From the NCBI GenBank assembly GCA_037443885.1, contig JBBINN010000122.1:1-8795 (forward strand): a stretch of 8,795 nt of DNA, given 5' to 3'. Origin of the DNA: SG8-30 sp037443885. GTDB taxonomy: Bacteria > Pseudomonadota > Gammaproteobacteria > Steroidobacterales > Steroidobacteraceae. This document shows positions 1 to 5,076 of the stretch, in pieces. The notes under the pieces were generated by a model. The model saw only the letters and a program-made list of their open reading frames with translations, had not been told where the DNA came from and did not search any database. Position numbers and translations under genes: made by a program. Within the stretch, counting starts at the first letter, position 1. The number at the start of each line of letters is the position of its first letter.

Positions 1-278
1 GCGTGCCGCTCCTCGCCGATGCGGTCGATCGCGGCCTCGACGGCGCTGTTCAGCAGCTCGATGACCAGCACCAGCAACATCGGGCCGACGAGGAGCGCGC
101 GCTCCACGCCGTCTTCTCCGAGCCACAGGCCGAGCGGGAGGACGACCACTGCCAGCGCGCACTCCTGGCGGAACGCCGCCTCTTCCCGCCAGGCACCCTC
201 GAAGCCGCGCCGGGTGTTGCCGAAGGCGTTGATGAGCCGCGTGAGTCCCTGCGGCTTCGCACGCCCCGACGGCGTCAT
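1..278 (-). CDS. dgkA: Diacylglycerol kinase, N-terminal part (runs off the left edge)
   Basis: Small inner-membrane kinase that phosphorylates diacylglycerol with ATP to phosphatidic acid, recycling lipid released during envelope glycan synthesis. About 92 codons are visible and the C-terminus lies beyond base 1; the family is usually about 120 residues. The family signature is plain: an amphipathic N-terminus (GLTRLINAFGNTRRGFEGAW), then REEAAFRQE, a hydrophobic helix, and the catalytic stretch ELLNSAVEAAIDRIGEE, where the glutamates and the Asn-Ser pair match the active-site and Mg-binding region of DgkA. The ATG at 276-278 is the only plausible start: upstream in-frame codons contain no ATG, GTG or TTG, and the conserved region begins about 10 codons in. 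The start lies 10 bp after the gcvPB stop with no Shine-Dalgarno, and is abutted by a hairpin, so expression is probably coupled to gcvPB translation (inference). Its place in a glycine operon has no obvious metabolic reason. Confidence 0.93.
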   Translation of the reverse strand, partial: MTPSGRAKPQGLTRLINAFGNTRRGFEGAWREEAAFRQECALAVVVLPLGLWLGEDGVERALLVGPMLLVLVIELLNSAVEAAIDRIGEERH

Positions 279-297
279 GCGGCGTGGCTCACGCCGC
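279..297 (-). promoter_or_regulatory. Hairpin at the gcvPB stop / dgkA start junction
   Basis: Perfect 8-bp inverted repeat (279-286 with 290-297) and a 3-nt loop (287-289). In the minus-strand mRNA the gcvPB UGA sits at the end of the 5' arm and in the loop, and the dgkA AUG begins at the base immediately after the 3' arm. No purine-rich ribosome site is present. A ribosome finishing gcvPB would melt the stem, which suggests translational coupling. The structure is seen in the sequence; the role is inferred. Confidence 0.55.
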
Positions 298-1752
298 GGC
301 CGGCTTCCAGGTGAGGTCGAGCTGCTTGGCGGCGCGCACATCGTCGAGCCGGCGCACCGGCGTCGAATATGGCGCAGCCTTGAGTCGCGCCGCGTCCGTG
401 GAGGCCTCCTCAAGGATGGCCGCCATCGCCGCGACGAACCCGTCCAGCTCCTCCTTGGCCTCGGTCTCCGTGGGCTCGATCAGCAGGCACTCAGGCACCA
501 GCAGCGGGAAGTAGGTCGTGGGCGCATGGTAGCCGAAGTCGAGCAGGCGCTTCGCGACGTCCATCGCGGTGACGCCCTGCTCGCGGGCCTGGCGCTTGAG
601 GGTGAGGATGAACTCGTGGCTGGCGCGGCGGCGCGGATAGGCCGCGTCGTAGCCGGCCTGCTGCAGCCGCGCGAGCAGGTAGTTGGCATTGAGCGCCGAG
701 TACTCGGCCACCCGCTTCATGCCCTCGCGGCCGAGGATCCGCATGTACACGTAGGCCCGCAGCAGCACGCCGGCGTTGCCCATGAAGCCGGACAGGCGGC
801 CGATGGTCTGCGGCAGGTCCCGCTCGTCGAGCCAGCGGTAGCGGTCCCCGTCCCTGCCCACGACCGGCACCGGCATGAACGGCAGCAGCCGGGCCGCGAC
901 GCCCACGGCGCCCGAGCCCGGCCCGCCGCCGCCGTGCGGCGTCGAGAAGGTCTTGTGCAGGTTCATGTGGATGACGTCGAAGCCCATGTCGCCCGGGCGG
1001 ACCTTGCCGAGGATGGCGTTCAGGTTCGCGCCGTCGTAGTACAGCAGGCCGCCGGCCTCGTGGACGAGCCGGGCGATCTCCATGATCCTGCGCTCGAACA
1101 CGCCGAGCGTGCTCGGGTTGGTGAGCATGATGCCCGCCGTGTTCGGGCCGAGCGCCGCCTCGAGCGCCTCGAGGTCCACGTCGCCGTCCGCGTCGCAGGG
1201 GATCTCGCGCACCTTCATGCCGCACATCGTGGCGGTCGCCGGGTTGGTGCCGTGCGCCGCCTCCGGGACGATGATCTCGTTGCGCGCCAGGTCGCCGCGG
1301 GCGCGGTGGTAGGCGCGGATCATGGCCACGCCGGCGAACTCGCCCTGCGCGCCGGCCATCGGCGTGAGCGACACGCCCTGCATGCCGGTGACCTCCTTCA
1401 GCATCTCCTGCAGCTCGTGCATGCAGGCGAGGAAGCCCTGCCCGGTGGACTCCGGCGCGAGCGGGTGCCGGCCGAGGAACTCCGGCAGCATCGCGTAGGA
1501 GTTGCAGGCCTTCGGGTTGTACTTCATCGTGCACGAGCCCAGCGGGTAGAAGTTCGTGTCGATGCTGAAGTTCATCTGCGACAGGCGCGTGAAGTGACGC
1601 ACCGCCTGCAGCTCCGACACCTCGGGCAGCATCGGGCGGCTGCGCCGCGCGAGGTGCGCGGGGACCGCGGCCTCGACGGCCGGCGGGTGCTGCGAGCCGG
1701 CGGAGCGGCCGGGACGGGATATCTCGAAGATCACGGGTTCGCGGGCTTTCAT
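289..1752 (-). CDS. gcvPB: Glycine dehydrogenase (decarboxylating) subunit 2
   Basis: C-terminal half of the split P protein of the cytoplasmic glycine cleavage system. With GcvPA it decarboxylates glycine on pyridoxal phosphate and passes the aminomethyl group to the lipoyl arm of GcvH. The protein has 487 residues, usual for the family. Visible motifs in order: the N-terminal FYPLGSCTMKYNPK (about 68-81), PMAGAQGEFAG (131-141), PEAAHGTNPATA (163-174), YYDGANLNA (238-246), the PLP-lysine motif NLHKTFSTPHGGGGPGSG with Lys267, and the C-terminal ECLLIEPTETE (421-431). The start at 1752 is supported by GGAG about 8 nt upstream, which follows directly on the gcvPA stop (TGAGGAG); the genes are 11 bp apart. 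An open frame continues upstream without a stop through gcvPA, but it is a GC-rich shadow. Fourth gene of the gcvT-H-PA-PB operon. Confidence 0.97.
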   Translation of the reverse strand: MKAREPVIFEISRPGRSAGSQHPPAVEAAVPAHLARRSRPMLPEVSELQAVRHFTRLSQMNFSIDTNFYPLGSCTMKYNPKACNSYAMLPEFLGRHPLAPESTGQGFLACMHELQEMLKEVTGMQGVSLTPMAGAQGEFAGVAMIRAYHRARGDLARNEIIVPEAAHGTNPATATMCGMKVREIPCDADGDVDLEALEAALGPNTAGIMLTNPSTLGVFERRIMEIARLVHEAGGLLYYDGANLNAILGKVRPGDMGFDVIHMNLHKTFSTPHGGGGPGSGAVGVAARLLPFMPVPVVGRDGDRYRWLDERDLPQTIGRLSGFMGNAGVLLRAYVYMRILGREGMKRVAEYSALNANYLLARLQQAGYDAAYPRRRASHEFILTLKRQAREQGVTAMDVAKRLLDFGYHAPTTYFPLLVPECLLIEPTETEAKEELDGFVAAMAAILEEASTDAARLKAAPYSTPVRRLDDVRAAKQLDLTWKPAAA

Positions 1753-1763
1753 GGTCTCGCTCC

Positions 1764-3137
1764 TCAGGCGGCGCGGGCGCTGGCGAGCGCCTCGGCGAGC
1801 GCGGCAGCGTACTGGTCGATGTCGGCCTGCGTGCGCGTCTCGGTCGCGCAGACGAGCAGCGAATGGCCGAGCTCGGGATAATCGCGGCCGAGGTCGTGGC
1901 CGCCGACGATGCCGCAGGCCGCGAGCGTCTCGAGCACGCCGCGGACCGGTCGGTCGAGCTGCAGCACGGCCTCGTGGAAGCGCGCCCCCTCGAAGGCCGC
2001 GCGCACGCCCTTCACGCGGGTGAGCGACTCGACGAGCCGGCGGGTGTTGGCCATGCAGGCGGCCGCGACACGCTCGAGGCCCGCAGGGCCCAGCAGCGTC
2101 ATGTAGATCGTGGCCGCCGTCATCAGCAGGCCCTGGTTGGTGCAGATGTTCGAGGTGGCCTTGCCGCGGCGGATGTGCTGCTCGCGGGCCTGCAGCGTCA
2201 GCGTGAAGCCCGGCCGGCCGTCGAGGTCCATGGTGCGGCCCACGATGCGGCCCGGCATCTGCCGCACGTGCTCCATGCGCGTGGCCATGAAGCCGAAGTA
2301 CGGTCCGCCCGAGGAGAGCGGCACGCCGAGCGGCTGACCCTCGCCACAGGCGATGTCCACGCCGCCAGCGCCCCACTCGCCCGGGGGCTTCAGAAGCGCG
2401 AGCGAGATCGGGTTGACCAGGGCGATCACGAGCGCGCCGTTCGCGCGCGCCCAGCCGACCAGCTCGTCGACCTCCTCGAGCTGGCCGAAGAAGTTCGGCT
2501 GCTGAATGGCGATGGCGGTGATGTCCTGACCCTCGTAGGGCGCGAGCGCCTCGAGCAGCGTGCGACCGCTCTTCGGGCAGTAGGGCAGCTCCTCGAAGGC
2601 GAGGCCCTGGCCCTCGGTGACGGCGCGCGCGCAGGCGCGGTACGCGGGGCTGACCGTGCGCGGCAGCAGGATCCGCGCAGACTTCGACTTGCGGTGGGCC
2701 CGCACGGCCATCAACGCGGCCTCCCCGAGCGCCGTGGCGCCGTCGTACAGGGAGGCGTTCGACACCTCCAAGCCGGTGAGGCTCGCCATCATCGTCTGGT
2801 ATTCGTAGATCGCCTGCAGCGTGCCCTGGCTGGCCTCCGCCTGGTAGGGCGTGTAGGCGCTGTAGATCTCGCCGCGGGTGGTGATGGCCCACACCGGCGC
2901 CGGAATGTGGTGCTCGTAGGCGCCGGCGCCAATGAAGTTGAGCGGCCGGCCGTCGCGGGCGGCGCGCTCCATCATCAGCCGGCCGACCTCCATCTCGGTG
3001 AGCGCCGGCGGGATCCCGGTGAGCTCGCTGATCTTGAGCGTCGCGGGGATCTCGTCGAAGAGGTCCTCCAGGCTTGTCGCGCCGATCGCGGCGAGCATCT
3101 CGCGGACGTCGTCTTCGGTGTGCGGGATGTAGGACAT
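1764..3137 (-). CDS. gcvPA: Glycine dehydrogenase (decarboxylating) subunit 1
   Basis: N-terminal half of the split P protein, 457 residues, partner of the downstream gcvPB product; together they correspond to the single long GcvP chain of E. coli. Recognised by the typical N-terminus MSYIPHTEDDVREML, then GAGAYEHHIPAPV (about 70-82), YTPYQAEASQGTLQAIYEYQ (95-114), QQPNFFGQLEEVDEL (212-226), GEGQPLGVPLSSGGPYFGF (265-283), GRTMDLDGRPGFTLTLQAREQHIRR (300-324) and ATSNICTNQGL (327-337). It keeps the transferase fold, but the PLP-binding lysine is in GcvPB (family knowledge). The start is fixed by GGAGG 5 nt before the ATG and by the conserved N-terminus. It lies 57 bp after gcvH; that gap holds a GC-rich palindrome. 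Confidence 0.97.
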   Translation of the reverse strand: MSYIPHTEDDVREMLAAIGATSLEDLFDEIPATLKISELTGIPPALTEMEVGRLMMERAARDGRPLNFIGAGAYEHHIPAPVWAITTRGEIYSAYTPYQAEASQGTLQAIYEYQTMMASLTGLEVSNASLYDGATALGEAALMAVRAHRKSKSARILLPRTVSPAYRACARAVTEGQGLAFEELPYCPKSGRTLLEALAPYEGQDITAIAIQQPNFFGQLEEVDELVGWARANGALVIALVNPISLALLKPPGEWGAGGVDIACGEGQPLGVPLSSGGPYFGFMATRMEHVRQMPGRIVGRTMDLDGRPGFTLTLQAREQHIRRGKATSNICTNQGLLMTAATIYMTLLGPAGLERVAAACMANTRRLVESLTRVKGVRAAFEGARFHEAVLQLDRPVRGVLETLAACGIVGGHDLGRDYPELGHSLLVCATETRTQADIDQYAAALAEALASARAA

Positions 3138-3156
3138 CTCGGCCTCCGGGAAGGCG

Positions 3157-3176
3157 GGCGCGCCGCGCGGCGCGCC
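3157..3176 (-). repeat. GC-rich palindrome in the gcvH-gcvPA gap
   Basis: GGCGCGCC at 3157-3164 and again at 3169-3176 around GCGC; the whole 20 bases are self-complementary and can fold as an 8-bp stem with a 4-base loop in the mRNA. No T-run follows, so it does not look like a complete intrinsic terminator. It may protect or process the gcvT-gcvH part of the transcript, allowing more H protein than P protein (inference). Confidence 0.5.
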
Positions 3177-3194
3177 GGAGAACGGTGGGTGCGC

Positions 3195-3587
3195 TCAGGC
3201 TTCGCTGGCGAGGAAAGCCTCGTAGGCGGCGGCGTCCAGCAGGCCCTCGACATCCGCGAGCGAGCCGGGCTTGAGGCGCGCGATCCAGCCCTGGCCGTAG
3301 GGCTCCTGGTTGATCAGCTCGGGCTGCGAGGCCAGCGCGTCGTTGCCGGCCACGACCTCGCCCCCGACCGGGCTGTAGACGTCGGAGGCGGCCTTGACCG
3401 ACTCCACGACCGCGAAGGCATCGCCGGCGCCGACCTGCCGGCCGGTCTCCGGCACCTCGACGAACACCAGGTCGCCGAGCGCGCCCTGGGCGTGGTCGGT
3501 GATGCCGATCTCGACGCTCCCGTCGGGCAGCGTGCGCACCCACTCGTGGCTCTTGGTGTAGCGGAGATCCCCGGGCACGTTGCTCAT
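3195..3587 (-). CDS. gcvH: Glycine cleavage system H protein (lipoyl carrier)
   Basis: Small cytoplasmic carrier that moves the aminomethyl intermediate between the P, T and L proteins on a lipoyl-lysine. At 130 residues it has normal family length. The N-terminus LRYTKSHEWVR (8-18) and ITDHAQGALGDLVFVEVPETG (29-49) are typical, and the lipoylation motif VESVKAASDVYSP (61-73) places the modified lysine at position 65. The C-terminal half has GWIARLKP (100-107). The start at 3587 is chosen over an in-frame ATG 18 codons upstream because AGGAG lies just before it and the homologous N-terminus begins there. It sits 70 bp after gcvT and 57 bp before gcvPA, both gaps carrying GC hairpins. Confidence 0.97.
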   Translation of the reverse strand: MSNVPGDLRYTKSHEWVRTLPDGSVEIGITDHAQGALGDLVFVEVPETGRQVGAGDAFAVVESVKAASDVYSPVGGEVVAGNDALASQPELINQEPYGQGWIARLKPGSLADVEGLLDAAAYEAFLASEA

Positions 3588-3599
3588 CTGCTCGCTCCT

Positions 3600-3650
3600 G
3601 CCGCCTGCCGGGCGGCGCTGAAAGTAGGTTCGCGGCGCCACCGGGCGCCG
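3600..3650 (-). repeat. Two adjacent hairpins in the gcvT-gcvH gap
   Basis: Two perfect inverted repeats fill most of the 70-bp gap. One pairs 3633-3639 with 3644-3650 (7 bp, loop ACCG on the plus strand). The other pairs 3600-3605 with 3611-3616 (6 bp, loop TGCCG on the plus strand), ending just before the gcvH ribosome site. No U-tract follows either. They could stabilise upstream mRNA ends or tune gcvH initiation; GC richness alone also raises the chance of such stems. Confidence 0.4.
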
Positions 3651-3657
3651 GTTTCGG

Positions 3658-4746
3658 TCAGGCGCTCACCAGCACCTGGCCATGGCGCACGAAAGGCGGC
3701 TTCACGACCCGCGCGCTCACCGGACGGCCGCGCAGGTCCACCTGGACCCGCTCGCCCGTGCCGGCCGGCACCCGCGCGAGTGCGATCGAGCGCTCCATCG
3801 TCGGCGACCAGCCGCCGCTCGTGATCTCGCCCTCGCCCGCCTCGCCCGCGAGCACGCGCTGGTGCGCGCGCAGCACGCCGCGGTCCTCGAGCACGAGGCC
3901 CACGAGGCGGCGCAGGCCGCCGCGGCGCTTCTGTTCGACCAGGGCCGGGCGGCCGATGAAGTCGCGCTCTCCGTCGAGGACGACGGTCCAGCCCAGCCCG
4001 GACTCGAGCGGGCTCACGCCCTCGTCCATGTCGTTGCCGTAGAGGTTCATGCCCGCCTCGAGGCGCAGCGTGTCACGCGCGCCGAGGCCGCAGGGAGCGA
4101 CGCCCGCGGCCTTGAGCGCGAGCCAGAAGGTCGGCGCCTGCACCGCCGGCAGCATCACCTCGAAGCCGTCCTCGCCGGTGTAGCCCGTGCGCGCCACGAA
4201 CAGCTCGCCGCCCGCCACGCCGAAGAACGGCGCCAGCGCCAGCACGCGCTCCTGGTAGACCGCCGGCATCTGCGACACGACCCGTGCGCGGGCGTTCGGC
4301 CCCTGCACCGCGATCATCGCCAGCTCGCGGCGCGGCGTGACCTTGACGCCCGCCTGCGCGGCGTGGCGGCCGATCCAGTCGAGGTCCTTGGCCGCCGTGC
4401 CCGCGTTCACGACGAGCCGGAACCAGCCTTCCTCGATGAAGTAGGCGATCAGGTCGTCGATCACGCCGCCGTCCTCGCGCAGCATGCAGCTGTAGAGGGC
4501 CTTGCCCGGCACCTTCAGGCGGCCGACGTCGTTGGCGAGCAGCCGGCCGAGCAGGTCGCGCACGGCAGCGCCGTGCAGGTCCACCACGCACATGTGCGAG
4601 ACGTCGAACATGCCCGCATCGCGGCGCACGGCGTGGTGCTCCTCGATCTGGGAGCCGTAGGCCAGGGGCATGTCCCAGCCGCCGAAATCCACCATGCGCG
4701 CGCCCAGCTCGAGGTGGACCGGATGCAGCGGCGTTCGTTGGGTCAT
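3658..4746 (-). CDS. gcvT: Glycine cleavage system T protein (aminomethyltransferase)
   Basis: Tetrahydrofolate-dependent enzyme that releases ammonia from aminomethyl-H protein and forms 5,10-methylene-tetrahydrofolate. It has 362 residues, the usual size. Motifs in order: RTPLHPVHLELGARMVDFGGWDMPL (4-28), DVSHM (48-52), REDGGVIDDLIAY (90-102) containing the aspartates that correspond to the catalytic Asp of E. coli GcvT, AVQGPNA (146-152), RTGYTGEDGFEV (186-197), GARDTLRLEAGMNLYG (222-237), and C-terminal ITSGGWSPTMERSIALA (308-324). The start at 4746 has GGAAGGA a few bases upstream and matches the family N-terminus. The frame stays open further upstream into the riboswitch, but that part is leader RNA. 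First gene of the operon, controlled by the glycine riboswitch and terminator before it. Confidence 0.97.
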   Translation of the reverse strand: MTQRTPLHPVHLELGARMVDFGGWDMPLAYGSQIEEHHAVRRDAGMFDVSHMCVVDLHGAAVRDLLGRLLANDVGRLKVPGKALYSCMLREDGGVIDDLIAYFIEEGWFRLVVNAGTAAKDLDWIGRHAAQAGVKVTPRRELAMIAVQGPNARARVVSQMPAVYQERVLALAPFFGVAGGELFVARTGYTGEDGFEVMLPAVQAPTFWLALKAAGVAPCGLGARDTLRLEAGMNLYGNDMDEGVSPLESGLGWTVVLDGERDFIGRPALVEQKRRGGLRRLVGLVLEDRGVLRAHQRVLAGEAGEGEITSGGWSPTMERSIALARVPAGTGERVQVDLRGRPVSARVVKPPFVRHGQVLVSA

Positions 4747-4781
4747 CGTTCCTTCCAGGCGGCCGTGGCCGCGGCAGACGC

Positions 4782-4819
4782 AAAAAAGGGGCGGCAGGCC
4801 CCCGTGGACCTGCCGCCCC
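4782..4819 (-). terminator. Intrinsic terminator in the gcvT leader (riboswitch expression platform)
   Basis: On the minus strand an 11-bp perfect stem (4809-4819 with 4788-4798, core GGGGCGGCAGG), extendable by one A-U pair at 4787/4820, closes a 10-base loop and is followed directly by six U (4787-4782). This is a textbook Rho-independent terminator, 35 nt before the gcvT start and directly after aptamer 2. It should stop transcription before gcvT unless aptamer folding prevents it. Confidence 0.93.
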
Positions 4820-4998
4820 TCTGTCCGTGAACCTGAGAGATTGGGTGCAGGCCAGCCGGCCCGCGCCGCTCCCCTTCGGTGGGCCCGTCCCGGGCCACTC
4901 TCCAGAGTCCGCCAGACCCTGCCGTTCTTCTGCCTGAGCGTTTCCGGGCGGGTTGCGCCTTCGGCGCCGCGCGCGGGCGCGGTCTCTCCGGACAGGTC
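4819..4998 (-). ncRNA. Tandem glycine riboswitch (two aptamers)
   Basis: Cis-acting RNA sensing glycine, directly upstream of gcvT. Aptamer 1 spans about 4998-4915: a P1 stem GACC/GGUC, then GGAGAGACC, a GCGCC-GAA-GGCGC hairpin and CUCAGGCAGAAGAACGG, all close to the glycine aptamer consensus. Aptamer 2 spans about 4907-4819: P1 CUCUG (4907-4903) pairs with CAGAG (4823-4819), with GGAGAG, an ACCGAAGGGGAGCGG segment and UCUCUCAGGUUCACGGACAG between. Only 7 nt link the two aptamers, as is usual for cooperative tandem glycine switches. Known gcvT switches mostly turn expression on with glycine; the terminator immediately downstream fits transcriptional control. The 3' strand of aptamer 2 P1 shares only its last one or two bases with the terminator arm, so how binding blocks the terminator is not evident here. 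Confidence 0.95.
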
Positions 4999-5014
4999 GT
5001 TTCGCGGAAACCGC

Positions 5015-5044
5015 ATTCTATAAGGTGTGCCCCCGCCGGTATAG
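5015..5044 (-). promoter_or_regulatory. Candidate promoter of the gcv operon
   Basis: Minus-strand TATAGAAT (5022-5015) gives a -10 element, read as TAGAAT (5020-5015), with a weak -35 17 bp upstream (TATACC-like, about 5043-5038). Transcription would start about 5008, just before aptamer 1 at 4998. The position fits well; the -35 match is poor, so an activator or a different spacing is possible. Confidence 0.42.
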
Positions 5045-5045
5045 T
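5016..5045 (+). promoter_or_regulatory. Candidate promoter of the DUF885 gene
   Basis: Plus-strand TATAGT at 5040-5045 is a good -10; the -35 region about 17 bp upstream is poor (5017-5022 lies inside the AT stretch used as -10 by the opposite promoter). Transcription would begin near 5052, leaving a leader of about 25 nt before the ATG at 5077, with the ribosome site GGGGAG at 5066-5071. The two divergent promoters would then compete for the same DNA. Confidence 0.38.
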
Positions 5046-5076
5046 CGGCGGCCATAACAGCCACCGGGGAGATTCC

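Noticed and set aside
19..1881. Long plus-strand open frame (620 codons) opposite gcvPB and dgkA
   Set aside because: Its protein is low-complexity Arg/His/Ala-rich text typical of an antisense shadow in GC-rich DNA; the minus strand encodes unmistakable GcvPB.
1753..3543. Upstream continuation of the gcvPB frame without stops (possible giant fusion)
   Set aside because: The translated text is shadow-like across gcvPA and gcvH; real GcvPB begins at 1752 with its own ribosome site.
1863..3824. Long plus-strand open frame (653 codons) opposite gcvPA and gcvH
   Set aside because: Same shadow character, crossing several real genes and their gaps; no ribosome site and no family features.
3682..4830. 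Plus-strand open frame (382 codons) opposite gcvT
   Set aside because: Arg/His/Ala-rich antisense shadow that also runs into the riboswitch terminator.
4747..5064. N-terminal extension of gcvT into its leader
   Set aside because: This stretch is the glycine riboswitch and terminator; the GcvT family N-terminus and ribosome site are at 4746.
4879..5076. N-terminal extension of the DUF885 gene
   Set aside because: It would cover the riboswitch and both promoters and would bury the signal peptide, which begins at 5077.
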